Program-made: the position numbers and the translations under genes
Assembly: GCA_019120175.1 (NCBI GenBank)
Contig: DWVP01000001.1
Coordinates: 124,001-188,000 of the forward strand
Direction of reading: 5' to 3'
Origin: Candidatus Corynebacterium faecigallinarum
Lineage (GTDB): Bacteria; Actinomycetota; Actinomycetes; Mycobacteriales; Mycobacteriaceae
Length of the DNA: 64,000 nt
The notes under the pieces: model-generated
What the model saw: the letters and a program-made list of their open reading frames with translations, nothing else
Told to the model about the DNA's origin: nothing
Database searches by the model: none
Shown here: piece after piece, positions 20,227-29,174 of the stretch
Position numbering within the stretch: position 1 is the stretch's first letter
Layout of the letters: each line of letters opens with the position of its first letter

Positions 20227-20994
20227 CTACCCCCAGCGCATGCGGGAGGACGTGCCGTGCTGGGCATCCGGAGGCCCGGGGGCAACCCCCGGGTCGTCAC
20301 TTCCGGTGAGTCCTGCAGTCCCCCCGGAACCTCCAGCACTTCCGGGACTCCCGGCGGCCAGCAGGTCGGCGCGGGCACGGGCGACGCGGGAGCGGATCGT
20401 CCCGACCCGCACGCCGCAGATGTCCGCGGCCTCCGCGTAGGTGTGGCCCAGGATCTGGGTGAGGATCAAAGCCTCCCGGCGCTCCGGGGCGAGGTTGTCG
20501 AGCAAAGTGCGGGCGTCGACGAGCTCGGCCCACGTCTGTCCGCCGGTGGTGTCGGGGGAGACGGTGTCACGGGTGGCGTCCTCCCACTGTTCGGCGGACT
20601 TGCGGGGCCGGGCCATGTCATGACGCACGCTGTCGACCCAGGTGTGCCGGGCCAGCGCAAGGATCCAGGTACGGGCCGAGGACCGGGCGGCGAACCGGGG
20701 CAGTGCCTTGATGACCCGCAGGTAGGTTTCCTGGGTGAGGTCGTCGGCCCGGTCGGTGTCGGCGAGGTGGGCGAGCAGTCGCCACACGTCCCCGTGGGTG
20801 GCCTCGATGAAGTCGGTCAGGGCCTTGCGGTCACCTGATGCCGCGCGCAAGGCGAGGTCGGTGACGTCCGCGTCCCCCGGACGGGAGGCGCCGGCGGAGC
20901 GGCCCCGTGACGGCTCGCTGGGCGCCCCGGCCGTGCCGGCAGAACCGGTGGAGCCGGAGGCGTCGCTGGAGGACACGGGGAAAGGAAAGCGCAC
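20227..20994 (-). CDS. sigC: ECF RNA polymerase sigma factor SigC
   Basis: A 255-residue ECF sigma factor. Region 2 includes RADDLTQETYLRVIKALPRF and region 4 includes LILTQILGHTYAEAADICGVRVGTIRSRVARARADLL. The N-terminal 40 and C-terminal 40 residues are low-complexity Gly/Ser/Pro extensions. GTG start, seven bases behind TAGATT, so the transcript is probably leaderless. No anti-sigma gene is adjacent. Its position downstream of asd and together with ferrochelatase identifies it as the corynebacterial SigC, which activates cytochrome bd and haem-a genes when the aerobic respiratory chain is limiting (C. glutamicum knowledge). Confidence 0.88.
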   Translation of the reverse strand: MRFPFPVSSSDASGSTGSAGTAGAPSEPSRGRSAGASRPGDADVTDLALRAASGDRKALTDFIEATHGDVWRLLAHLADTDRADDLTQETYLRVIKALPRFAARSSARTWILALARHTWVDSVRHDMARPRKSAEQWEDATRDTVSPDTTGGQTWAELVDARTLLDNLAPERREALILTQILGHTYAEAADICGVRVGTIRSRVARARADLLAAGSPGSAGGSGGTAGLTGSDDPGVAPGPPDAQHGTSSRMRWG

Positions 20995-21001
20995 ACCCCC
21001 G

Positions 21002-21007
21002 AATCTA
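21002..21007 (-). promoter_or_regulatory. -10 box of sigC
   Basis: TAGATT on the minus strand ends seven bases before the GTG of sigC; no ribosome site is present between, which suggests a leaderless mRNA. Confidence 0.45.
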
Positions 21008-21023
21008 GCACTCTTCCGTGCGG

Positions 21024-21440
21024 TCAGGATGACTCCTTGGCCCGCTCACCACCGGAGAGCGGCACGGTGTGGTCCCACATCGTGGCATGCAGCGCCCGCC
21101 CCATGACGTAGGAGCCGGCAGCCTGGACGACCAGCAGTGCAAGAACCGCGACGATGGCCCTGACCAGGTATCCCCAGACGAATCCTTCGGTTGACCAGGA
21201 GTTCACCAGGTCAGCCATCACCAGCATGGGAATGCCCATGCCGAGGGCGGGGCCCAGCATGTTCACCTGGCTCAGTGCGTCGGGCGCCAGGTACATGGCG
21301 ACGGCGGAGACGAGGATGAAGATCGCACCGGTCAGGGCGAGGATGCCGGCGATGATTGCCGGGACCCAGCCGATCTCGGAGAATTCCTGGACCTCCGTAT
21401 CGGCGGCGAGGAGGGTGAGGGTGGAAGTGTTGGTGACCAT
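21024..21440 (-). CDS. mrpG: Mrp Na+/H+ antiporter subunit G
   Basis: A 138-residue subunit with three hydrophobic segments (IGWVPAIIAGILALTGAIFILVSAVAM, LGMGIPMLVMADLVN, VWGYLVRAIVAVLALLVVQAAG). PhaG/MnhG family. It is the last gene of the mrpACDEFG operon, eight bases after mrpF. The Mrp complex is a multi-subunit monovalent cation/proton antiporter at the membrane, supporting salt and alkali tolerance. Confidence 0.88.
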   Translation of the reverse strand: MVTNTSTLTLLAADTEVQEFSEIGWVPAIIAGILALTGAIFILVSAVAMYLAPDALSQVNMLGPALGMGIPMLVMADLVNSWSTEGFVWGYLVRAIVAVLALLVVQAAGSYVMGRALHATMWDHTVPLSGGERAKESS

Positions 21441-21448
21441 GGTTTCTG

Positions 21449-21727
21449 CTACCTCCTGCCACGGGTGATGATGCGGGCGAATGCCATGGTGCTGATCGCA
21501 CCTCCGAATCCGGCGATCATGACGACGTCATAGGTGATCGCGGACCGGACGAACAGGCAGTAGACGAGGAACCCGGCGATGACGGTGAGGAAGATCATGT
21601 CGGCCAGGACGGCCCGTCGGGCGTCGTTGCGGGTCGACACCGCACGCCACAGCACGAGCGCCATGGCGACCGCGACGATGGCACCGGCCATCCCGGCGAA
21701 GATCCAGAGCAGTTGGGTGGGTGTCAT
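21449..21727 (-). CDS. mrpF: Mrp Na+/H+ antiporter subunit F
   Basis: A 92-residue subunit with three TM helices, including the conserved RAVSTRNDARRAVLADMIFLTVIAGFLVY region of MnhF/PhaF proteins. It overlaps the end of mrpE by 4 bp, so it is translationally coupled. Confidence 0.88.
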   Translation of the reverse strand: MTPTQLLWIFAGMAGAIVAVAMALVLWRAVSTRNDARRAVLADMIFLTVIAGFLVYCLFVRSAITYDVVMIAGFGGAISTMAFARIITRGRR

Positions 21728-22917
21728 TTCTTCCCGTCCTCTGTTGTGGTGTGCGTGGTGTCCGTGCTGGCCGGGGGTTCCTGGGGGGCAGCGTCCTTCG
21801 TACTTTCCGCGCCTTTCGCGCCCTTCGCACCCTTCGCACCCTTCGGGTTCAACGGTGGTACCGCTGTCCCCCCGGCGGATTTGCCGCGGCTCTTGCGGTC
21901 GCCACTGAGGTTGAGGTTCGGGTGGGGTAGCCGGGAGCGAACCTCCAGGGCGTTGACCAGGGAGGCGATCGGGGCGGTTCGGCGACCGGACATCGACCGG
22001 CTGGACGACGCGTCGGTCGTCGCGGTGGGCGGGGCAGCACCGTCGGCGAGGGCACTGACTCCGCCGTCGGCTTGCGGGGCGACACGGGCCGGGTCGATGC
22101 CGGAAGCCTCGTCGTCCTCCTCGTCCTCGTCCTCGAGCGTGAGCGGGGGAGGACTGAGCTCCTCGGCGAGCTTCCGGCGACGCCGCTCCTCCTCCTCCTG
22201 GGCCAGACGGCGGCGTTCGTCGGCAGCTTTGCGGGCGTGTTCCCGGGCGATCTTCTCCCGCTGCTCGCGGTTGAGGTCGTCGAGGTCATTCTCGTCCAGG
22301 GCGTCCTCCTGCCGCATGATCGCGGCGACAAACGCGGCGGCGTGCGGGGTGGAGTCGACCTTCTCGATGTCGAAGGTGCCATCGGCACTGGCGCGACCAC
22401 CACGGGTGCCTCGGTAACCACGGGGACCGGGGACGCCGCGCTCGACGAGGTGTTCCACGTCGAACTCGATCTTCTTCTTACGGACGGAGGGCACCAACTT
22501 GGCCTCCATCTGTGCCAGCCCGTGCAGCAGTTCCTGCGGGTCGGCACCGTACATGGCGTGGACCGCCAAGAAGCGCTGGACACGGGTCAGCCCGTGGGTG
22601 CGGAACTCCGAGGTGGCGACGGACGCGGCGTCCATCAGGTTGCGCTTACCGGCGGCAGCGTCCTCGTCCACCTCCTTGGGGCCGGTGACACCCAGGGCGA
22701 GGGTGCCCGGGGTCATGGTGATCGAGGCGGCGAAGGCGGCGATGTCACGCTCGCGGGTGAGCCGCAGCGGATAGTAGACGATCACCGGGGCGATGTGACG
22801 ACCGGTGGTGAACGTATCGGACGCCATGATCAGCGACTCTTTGATGATCTGACCGACCAGCCAGACGCAGTAGACGATGATGTGCCAGATTCGTTTGAGT
22901 GCGTATGTGAGCTTCAT
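21724..22917 (-). CDS. mrpE: Mrp antiporter subunit E with long charged C-terminal extension
   Basis: A 397-residue protein. Residues 1-150 are MrpE: two TM segments (IVYCVWLVGQIIKESLIMA) and the PVIVYYPLRLTRERDIAAFAASITMTPGTLALG block. The remaining 240 residues are absent from ordinary 110-170-residue MrpE proteins: an Arg/Glu-rich predicted coiled coil (EQREKIAREHARKAADERRR...), an acidic stretch, and a GAKGAKGAKGAE repeat near the end. The extension would be cytoplasmic. ATG directly follows the mrpD stop. Confidence 0.85.
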   Translation of the reverse strand: MKLTYALKRIWHIIVYCVWLVGQIIKESLIMASDTFTTGRHIAPVIVYYPLRLTRERDIAAFAASITMTPGTLALGVTGPKEVDEDAAAGKRNLMDAASVATSEFRTHGLTRVQRFLAVHAMYGADPQELLHGLAQMEAKLVPSVRKKKIEFDVEHLVERGVPGPRGYRGTRGGRASADGTFDIEKVDSTPHAAAFVAAIMRQEDALDENDLDDLNREQREKIAREHARKAADERRRLAQEEEERRRRKLAEELSPPPLTLEDEDEEDDEASGIDPARVAPQADGGVSALADGAAPPTATTDASSSRSMSGRRTAPIASLVNALEVRSRLPHPNLNLSGDRKSRGKSAGGTAVPPLNPKGAKGAKGAKGAESTKDAAPQEPPASTDTTHTTTEDGKK

Positions 22918-24561
22918 CTACTGCTCCGCTTCGATCGTCGAGTGGGCCAGACCGTACTGCTCGGACGGCAGGACGACTCCGATGCCGTCCTCCGGATCAC
23001 CCAGGACGGCATGGACGTAGGGGGTGGTGTCGGTCAGGGACCTGGCCGCATCATCGGTGATGTCGCTCATCGGGCCGATGAACAGGAACATTCCCAGGCT
23101 GAGGACCATCATCGCGGCGCTGGGCAGGGTCATCGAGCCGCGGACCGCGAGGCTGGGGTCCATGTCTTGTTTGTCCATCGGCTTGCCCCAGAAGCACTTG
23201 CGCCAGACGTGCAGCATGCTGAGCAGCGCGCCGATCGAGGCGATGATGATGGCACCGACTCCGACCCACACGGTGGGCCCTGCGTCACGGACCATGGCGA
23301 AGATCAGCATGAGCTTGCCCCAGAGTCCGGAGAACGGCGGGAATCCGATCAGCGACAGTGCGCCGGCGGCGAAGACGGTGGAGACCAGGGGGTCGCGTCG
23401 CATCAGGCCGGAGAGTCGGCGCAGGCGTCCGGTGCCGTAGGTCTCCTCGATGGCTCCCGAGGCCATGATCAGTGCTGCGGCGGTGATCATGTGGTGCAGC
23501 ATGTAGAACACCGCGGCCGAGAGCATGAGCTCGGAGTTGCCCGACAGGAACGCCAGGCCGACCAGGATGAACGGGATGCCGTTGACCATCTGGTAGGACA
23601 TCACCCCGCGCATCGTGGTCTCGCCGAGGGCGCCGTAGCCACCGATGAGCATGCCGATGACGGCGAAGACGAGGATGGCCACCGCCCAGCGCTGGTCGCC
23701 CTCGAAGATGGTCATGAAGATCCGCAGGATGGCGTAGACGCCGACCTTGGTGTGCAGACCGGAGAACAGGGCCATCACCGAGGGCGAGGTTGCCCCGTAG
23801 GTCCGTGGCAGCCAGGTGTGCACCGGCGCGGCACCGGCCTTGACCGCCAGGGCGATCAGCACGACACCGAGTCCCAGCCAGAGCTGCCACTGGGTGCCGT
23901 GGATGCCCTCGGCGAAGCCACCGGCCTCGGTGCTGCCGCGGGGGCTGGCTGCCCCGGCGAGCGAGGCGATGTTGGTCGTGCCGACGACACCGTAGACCAG
24001 GGCGACTCCGGAGAGCAGGGTCAGGGAGGTCACCAGGTTGACCAGGATGAAGGTGCGGCCGGCTGCCAGTCGTGCCCAGGTGCCGGACATGGCCAGCAGG
24101 CCGAAGGAGGGCATCAGCATGACCTCGATGAACACGAAGAGGTTGAACAGGTCTGCGGTGAGAAAGGAACCCCACACGCCGGCGAGCAGCATCAGCGTCA
24201 TCGCCGGGTAGAACCGGGCCTTGGACTCGCCGACGGTCTCGGCGAACCAGGTGGCGGTCAGCGCGACGATGGAGGTGGTGACGATCATGACGGCGGAGAG
24301 CGTGTCCGCGACCAGGGGAATGGAGACACCGCCGACGAAGTCACCGATGTTGTGCGCGACGACCGTGGTCTCGCCACCGCCGCTGACCTGCAGCAGCAGG
24401 AGGACACCTGCGACGATGCCGAAGACCGGCACAGACAGTCCAAGCAGTCGGCGGAGGAAAGCCCATGGCAGCGCGGCGGCGAGGCCGGAGGCCAGCAGTG
24501 GGACGACGACGAACAGGGCGAGCAACGCACCGAGGGCGTCGGGGTCGTTGAGGAAGCTCAT
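22918..24561 (-). CDS. mrpD: Mrp Na+/H+ antiporter subunit D
   Basis: A 547-residue homologue of respiratory complex I antiporter-like subunits (NuoN/NuoM type), with about 14 TM helices. The KAGAAPVHTWLPRTYGATSPSVMALFSGLHTKVGVYAI segment carries the Lys and His residues of the proton path, and FVEVMLMPSFGL-type Glu (FIEVMLMPSFG) is present in TM5. It overlaps mrpC by one base. Confidence 0.93.
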   Translation of the reverse strand: MSFLNDPDALGALLALFVVVPLLASGLAAALPWAFLRRLLGLSVPVFGIVAGVLLLLQVSGGGETTVVAHNIGDFVGGVSIPLVADTLSAVMIVTTSIVALTATWFAETVGESKARFYPAMTLMLLAGVWGSFLTADLFNLFVFIEVMLMPSFGLLAMSGTWARLAAGRTFILVNLVTSLTLLSGVALVYGVVGTTNIASLAGAASPRGSTEAGGFAEGIHGTQWQLWLGLGVVLIALAVKAGAAPVHTWLPRTYGATSPSVMALFSGLHTKVGVYAILRIFMTIFEGDQRWAVAILVFAVIGMLIGGYGALGETTMRGVMSYQMVNGIPFILVGLAFLSGNSELMLSAAVFYMLHHMITAAALIMASGAIEETYGTGRLRRLSGLMRRDPLVSTVFAAGALSLIGFPPFSGLWGKLMLIFAMVRDAGPTVWVGVGAIIIASIGALLSMLHVWRKCFWGKPMDKQDMDPSLAVRGSMTLPSAAMMVLSLGMFLFIGPMSDITDDAARSLTDTTPYVHAVLGDPEDGIGVVLPSEQYGLAHSTIEAEQ

Positions 24562-24986
24562 CAGTAGTCCTCCTCTCGTTCACGTCGGCGCTGGGCCTGG
24601 GGCGAATCTTCGTCGATGTGCAGGGCGGAGCGTCCCACGGTGTCGAGGGCGCGGAACTCGCGGCGGGCGCGTTCGACGTCCTCGGCCGAGCGGGTGTCGT
24701 CGTCACGGCCCAGGGCGGCCATGGCCAGCATGACGGCCGTGGCGGCCATCGAGATGACGATGGCGGTCAGGACGAATGCCTGGGGAAGCGGGTCGGCGGA
24801 GTCCGCCGCCGCAGTGCGGTCGGCCAGTGGGTCACCCCGCCAGGCACCGATGCCGGTGGCCAGCAGGAGCAGGTTCACCCCGTGGCTCATCAGTGTGGTT
24901 CCGATGATCACGCGGACCATTCCGCGTTGCATCACCATGTACACACCTGCTGCGACCAGCAGTGCGATGATAGCCGCGATCATCAT
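24561..24986 (-). CDS. mrpC: Mrp Na+/H+ antiporter subunit C
   Basis: A 141-residue NuoK homologue with three TM helices: MVRVIIGTTLMSHGVNLLLLATG is typical of MnhC, followed by PLPQAFVLTAIVISMAATAVMLAMA. A charged 45-residue tail follows. Its ATG overlaps the mrpA stop (ATGA). Confidence 0.9.
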   Translation of the reverse strand: MMIAAIIALLVAAGVYMVMQRGMVRVIIGTTLMSHGVNLLLLATGIGAWRGDPLADRTAAADSADPLPQAFVLTAIVISMAATAVMLAMAALGRDDDTRSAEDVERARREFRALDTVGRSALHIDEDSPQAQRRREREEDY

Positions 24987-27900
24987 CGGTCCTCACCGTC
25001 CTTCCCTGAGTTCTGTGCTGAGTTCTGTGCTGCCGTGGTCGAGCTCGTTCCCGGCTTGGCTTCCGGGCCGTCTGCCGGGCCTGTGCCCGAGGAGCCGGTG
25101 GTGGCGGCGACGGGTGTCTTCGACGTCGCCTTCTCGACGGGGCTGGCTTTCAGCGGTTTCCCGGGTTCAGCGCCCGGCCGTCCCCGCCCGCCGAGGGTGT
25201 TGAGGACGATGACCACGATGCCGATCACCGCCATGTACACGCCGCCGTCGAAGAAGAGCGAGGAGCTGAAGTGCTCACTGCCGATGTAGAAGTGGATCGG
25301 GGCGAGGAAGCTGCCCTCGGCGAAACCGACGAGGCCGGTCACCACGGCGAGGATGATGCCGCCGCCGACGAGCTGGTAGCCCAGGTTCTTGCCACCGATC
25401 GTGCGGGCGGCGGGCTGGACCAGGTACCAGAACACGAGGCCGAGGGCGAGCATCAGGGCGGCGAGGAAGCCACCGCCAGGGGCCTGGTGGCCGCGGTAGA
25501 AGGTCACGAGCGAGTACATGATCAACATGGCGAGCACCGGCCAGATGATCTGTCGTCCCAGGATCGAGTTCAGGTGGGTGCTCCGCAGGTACTTGGAGTA
25601 GAAGGGTGCGAGCTCCGGGACCTTGTGCACGTCGGGGAACTTGGTGGACCCCTCCTTGCGGAAGAGTTCGGAGGTCGAGCCGGGGCCGTAGCCGGGCACC
25701 GGCGACTTCGGCACCGAGCTGACGATCGCGGCGATGACCAGGCCGGCCATGCCGAGCACCGACAGCTCGCCGAGGGTATCCAGTGCACGGAACTCCACGA
25801 GGATCGTCGCCACGATGTTGTTGGCCTCGGAAACCTCCGGGGACTCGGTGATGTACCACTCAGCCAGCTCAGGCCGCGGGTGGCGGCCGACGAGCAGCCA
25901 GACACCCACGAAGACGACCAGGCCGACCATGGCGGCGAGGGTGACGGCGAACTTCGTGCGGTTCTCGCCTTCCTTGAGGAACAGGCGGGGCTGGTTCCGG
26001 ACGACCAGCATGAGGAACACGGTGACGATGAACTCGACCATCAGGTTGGTCAGCGCGACATCCGGAGCACCGAGTGTCAGCATGATCCAGGAGACACCGA
26101 CACCGGCGACGCCGACGAGGATCACCGAACCCATGCGGGAGCGGGTGGAGATGATCGCCATGGTCACCAGGAACATGATCAGCAGGCCAGGGATGTCGCT
26201 GATCTGGTCGATGCCGTGTTCACGCGGGGGCAGCTCGCCGATGAACTGCAGGCCACCGGGCCCGAAGAAGGCGGCGATGGTGAGCACCAGGATCATCGCG
26301 AAGATCCACAGCAGGTGCGCGTTGGGGCTCAGAGTGTTGCCCAGTCGGCTGACCAGGCGGCCCCACCGGCTGGCCAGGCGCAGTGTGAATGCGATCAACT
26401 CGTTGCCGGTGAAGGGGAAGAGCCGGTGGTCCTCCAACCAGTCGGCCATGGGCTGACGTCGGGTCAGCAGCAGGCAGCCGACGACCACGACGGCGATGGT
26501 GATGAACAGTGGCAACCCGAACCCGTGCCACAGGGCCAGGTGGGTGTGCGACTCCCCGGCCCCGGTGGAAGCCACCACGGCGTCGATCGGGCCATCGAAG
26601 AATCCGAGGACGGCGACGACCGGCAGGGACACCAGGCCGGGCAGGACCGCGGGCAGCCAGAAGGACACCGGGGCCTCGGTGACCTCGCCACCGTCGAGCC
26701 GGGCGTTGTCCTCGGGGGCGGCGGAACCGGTGTCGATGAAGGCGCCAATGATGTACTTCGCCGAGTACATGAAGGTCGCCAGCGAGCCGAAGCTGGCGGC
26801 GATGAGGAGGACGACCTCGGCCCCGGTGGCCAGCTGGGAGTCGGTGAACGCCTCGAGCATGCCTTCCTTGGAGACGAAGCCGAGCAGCGGCGGCAGGCCG
26901 GCCATGCTGGCCGCGCCGATTGAGGCACCGGCGAAGGTCCACGGCATGCGACGCCAGATCGATCCCAGTTCGCGTATGTCACGGGTGCCGGTCTGGTGGT
27001 CGATGACACCGATGATCATGAACAGGGAGGACTTGAACAGTGCGTGGGCGGCGGTGTGGACGATGGCGGCGGCGATGGCGAACGGGGTGCCGATACCGAT
27101 GGTCGCGACGATCCAGCCCAGCTGGGAGACGGTGGAGTAGGCGGTCAGCCGCTTCAGGTCGGTCTGCTGGAAAGCGAACACTGCGGCCATCACGGCGGTG
27201 GACATGCCGACGATGATCAGCAGCAGGTTCCAGACCAGGACGTCGGAGAAGATCCCGCTGAAGCGCAGCAGCAGGTAGATGCCGGCCTTGACCACCGCGG
27301 CAGCGTGCAGGAAAGCGGAGACCGGGGTGGCGGCGGCCATGGCCTCGGGCAGCCAGACGTGGAACGGCAACTGGGCTGCCTTGGAGAAGCCAGCGATCGC
27401 GACGAGGACGGCGACAATGGCAGTCAGTGTGGTGTTCTGCGACCAGACGTCGCTGGCGAGGATCTCGGAGAGATTGGTCGTCCCGGTGTGGACGACGGCG
27501 ATGCCGAGGGCGACGAGCAGGCTCAACCCGCCGGTGAAGGTGAGGATCAGGGTCCGCACCGCACCGGGTTCACCGGTGTGCCCGGCCCGGGCGATGAGGA
27601 AGAACGACGCCAGGGAGACAAGCTCCCAGCCGATGAACAGCAGGGCGACGTCGTCGGCGAGGAAGAGCAGGACGACCGAGAACATGAACGCCGTCATCAG
27701 GACGTAGAAGTTCATGATGTGCTCGCCATGGTGCAGGTAGCGCGCGGAGTAGGTGAACACCGCCGTACCGATGACCAGGGCGAGCAGTGTGAAGAACAGG
27801 CCCAGCGGGTCCATGCGCAGGGCGAATTCGATGTCGCCGCCGCCGGGGGCGATCCCTTCGAGCCAGGTCGCCGAGAATGTCGCGTCCCGCCCGTCGATGA

Positions 27901-28048
27901 TGCTGCCGGCATCGGCGAGGATGTAACCGGCGAGGGCGGCGAACACGGCGGCCAGGATCCAGCCGGTGTTGCGGTCGAAGAGTTTGACCAGTATCGGAGT
28001 CAGCAGAAGCGCGACCGCCAGCACAGCGGGAATCACGATCAGGGTCAC
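24983..28048 (-). CDS. mrpA: Mrp Na+/H+ antiporter fused subunits A and B
   Basis: A 1021-residue first gene of the mrp operon. Residues 1-780 are MrpA (NuoL-like antiporter core with GWELVSLASFFLIA, KAAQLPFHVWLPEAMAAATPVSAFLHAAAVVKAGIYLL and the following DUF4040-type region). Residues 800-945 are MrpB (FYRGHQAPGGGFLAALMLALGLVFW). Fusion of A and B is the corynebacterial norm, which explains the lack of a separate mrpB. A Lys/Thr/Gly-rich tail of 70 residues ends the protein. GTG start with GAGGTG twelve bases upstream; TTTTTTTT lies further upstream. Confidence 0.93.
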   Translation of the reverse strand: MTLIVIPAVLAVALLLTPILVKLFDRNTGWILAAVFAALAGYILADAGSIIDGRDATFSATWLEGIAPGGGDIEFALRMDPLGLFFTLLALVIGTAVFTYSARYLHHGEHIMNFYVLMTAFMFSVVLLFLADDVALLFIGWELVSLASFFLIARAGHTGEPGAVRTLILTFTGGLSLLVALGIAVVHTGTTNLSEILASDVWSQNTTLTAIVAVLVAIAGFSKAAQLPFHVWLPEAMAAATPVSAFLHAAAVVKAGIYLLLRFSGIFSDVLVWNLLLIIVGMSTAVMAAVFAFQQTDLKRLTAYSTVSQLGWIVATIGIGTPFAIAAAIVHTAAHALFKSSLFMIIGVIDHQTGTRDIRELGSIWRRMPWTFAGASIGAASMAGLPPLLGFVSKEGMLEAFTDSQLATGAEVVLLIAASFGSLATFMYSAKYIIGAFIDTGSAAPEDNARLDGGEVTEAPVSFWLPAVLPGLVSLPVVAVLGFFDGPIDAVVASTGAGESHTHLALWHGFGLPLFITIAVVVVGCLLLTRRQPMADWLEDHRLFPFTGNELIAFTLRLASRWGRLVSRLGNTLSPNAHLLWIFAMILVLTIAAFFGPGGLQFIGELPPREHGIDQISDIPGLLIMFLVTMAIISTRSRMGSVILVGVAGVGVSWIMLTLGAPDVALTNLMVEFIVTVFLMLVVRNQPRLFLKEGENRTKFAVTLAAMVGLVVFVGVWLLVGRHPRPELAEWYITESPEVSEANNIVATILVEFRALDTLGELSVLGMAGLVIAAIVSSVPKSPVPGYGPGSTSELFRKEGSTKFPDVHKVPELAPFYSKYLRSTHLNSILGRQIIWPVLAMLIMYSLVTFYRGHQAPGGGFLAALMLALGLVFWYLVQPAARTIGGKNLGYQLVGGGIILAVVTGLVGFAEGSFLAPIHFYIGSEHFSSSLFFDGGVYMAVIGIVVIVLNTLGGRGRPGAEPGKPLKASPVEKATSKTPVAATTGSSGTGPADGPEAKPGTSSTTAAQNSAQNSGKDGEDR

Positions 28049-28168
28049 GGGATCACCAACACCTCACTTTTTTTTGGGGAATGGTCCTCGGAGAGGGGAT
28101 GGTGAACGTGATTCATGCACCGACGACCTCATACAACGTCTTCCACTTTAACAGGAGGGGCGGACTCG

Positions 28169-28807
28169 GTGACGTGCCGGGTTGGCGCCCTTTGCTGGGG
28201 CCCTAGTGATGCACGTGACGATGCCCTGCGGGGGTGTGCCAGACCTCGGGATGCCGTCGAGGAGATCTACGTTCCGCTGGCATTCTCCGAGGAGTCGGGG
28301 CCGAACACCCCGCCCCCGTCGGCCCCGGACCTGTCCGTCGATGCCTCGGTGGTTGCCGCGGCTGCTGATGCCGCTGGCGGAAAGCTCAACGCGAAGGACG
28401 GCGCCCTGGACCTTGACGGCGACACGGTGAGTTTCACCCGTGACACCGACGCCGAGGATGCGGCGGGCGACGGTACCGTGCGCTACCGCGGTGCGGTCCA
28501 CGTCACCGCCCGCTTCTCTCTGGTGGATGTGGCGGTGAAGGACCCTCGGATCGAGCGCCGGGGCGACCGGAACGTTCTGACTGCGTTGGTGTCCACCTCC
28601 TACAATGCGGCGACGGACACCATGCGTCGGGTGGAGATCGGGCAGTTGCCGGACGGTGTCGTCGCGGCTGACGGCACGGTGGCGCCGGGGTGGTACCCGG
28701 TCACCGCAGGGATCGACACTGTGGGGATCGACGGAGCTCCGGATGCGGTGTCGGACGCGGTGTCGGACGCAACCTCGGTCACCGTGGGGCACATCCGGCT
28801 GGGCTGA
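28169..28807 (+). CDS. HtaA-domain-like protein without signal peptide
   Basis: A 212-residue protein. The part from KLNAKDGALDLDGDTVSF through GTVRYRGAVHVTARFSLVDVAVKDPRIERRGDRNVLTALVSTS has the spacing and motif feel of the HtaA haem-binding domain (GxVxFxGH...LxVxLxNPRI). Classical HtaA proteins are secreted or membrane-anchored; no signal peptide or anchor is seen from the GTG chosen here, which has AGGAGG ten bases upstream. The N-terminal ALCWGPSDARDDALRG could be a weak match to the LxWGxxxSFRxYV opening of the domain. It is divergent from the mrp operon. Assignment is tentative. Confidence 0.5.
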   Translation: MTCRVGALCWGPSDARDDALRGCARPRDAVEEIYVPLAFSEESGPNTPPPSAPDLSVDASVVAAAADAAGGKLNAKDGALDLDGDTVSFTRDTDAEDAAGDGTVRYRGAVHVTARFSLVDVAVKDPRIERRGDRNVLTALVSTSYNAATDTMRRVEIGQLPDGVVAADGTVAPGWYPVTAGIDTVGIDGAPDAVSDAVSDATSVTVGHIRLG

Positions 28808-28825
28808 TCGGCGGCGTCCTCGTCA

Positions 28826-28887
28826 CTGTCACTCCCGCTCCCGGGTGGTTCTCCGGGTCCAGAACCACCCGGGAGCGCGAGTGACAG
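28826..28887. repeat. 62-bp intergenic palindrome, related copy at 60531
   Basis: Arms of 27 bp with one mismatch flank an 8-base loop; the core is CTCCCGGGTGGTT / AACCACCCGGGAG. It lies between the HtaA-like gene and tRNA-Pro. The same core and flank (CACTCCCGCTCCCGGGTGG) recur behind topA, so this is a dispersed element, possibly acting as a bidirectional terminator. Confidence 0.8.
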
Positions 28888-28947
28888 TGACAGCGACACC
28901 CCAACACCCCACGCTGCCCCCATTAACCCCACCGGTCGTTGACCACG

Positions 28948-28985
28948 AGAAAACCCTCCGGCCTGCTGGTGCAGGCCGGAGGGTT
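28948..28985 (-). terminator. tRNA-Pro terminator
   Basis: A perfect 15-bp stem (AACCCTCCGGCCTGC / GCAGGCCGGAGGGTT) with a four-base loop is followed on the minus strand by TTTTCTC, eleven bases after the tRNA. Confidence 0.85.
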
Positions 28986-28995
28986 CCTCTGGCTG

Positions 28996-29069
28996 TCGGG
29001 GTAGCGGGATTTGAACCCACGACCTCTTCGTCCCGAACGAAGCGCGCTGCCAAGCTGCGCCATACCCCG
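28996..29069 (-). tRNA. tRNA-Pro(CGG)
   Basis: A full cloverleaf: acceptor CGGGGTA / TACCCCG, anticodon stem CTTCG / CGAAG with loop TTCGGGA giving anticodon CGG, and T-loop GGGTTCAAATCCC. The 3' CCA is not encoded. It reads CCG codons. Confidence 0.95.
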
Positions 29070-29174
29070 GTCTGGAACGGCACGGTTTCCCTTACGGGTT
29101 GCTCCGTGTCGCAACAGATAAGGACTATAGACGGCCACTGGTGTCGCTGGCAAAACGCCTGCGCAACAAGGCCT

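Noticed and set aside
22072..24567. An 831-codon open frame on the plus strand opposite mrpD/mrpE, and similar long antisense frames opposite mrpA, leuA and topA
   Set aside because: These are Gly/Asp/His/Gln-rich shadows produced by the codon bias of high-GC genes. The opposite strand encodes well-conserved proteins with family motifs.
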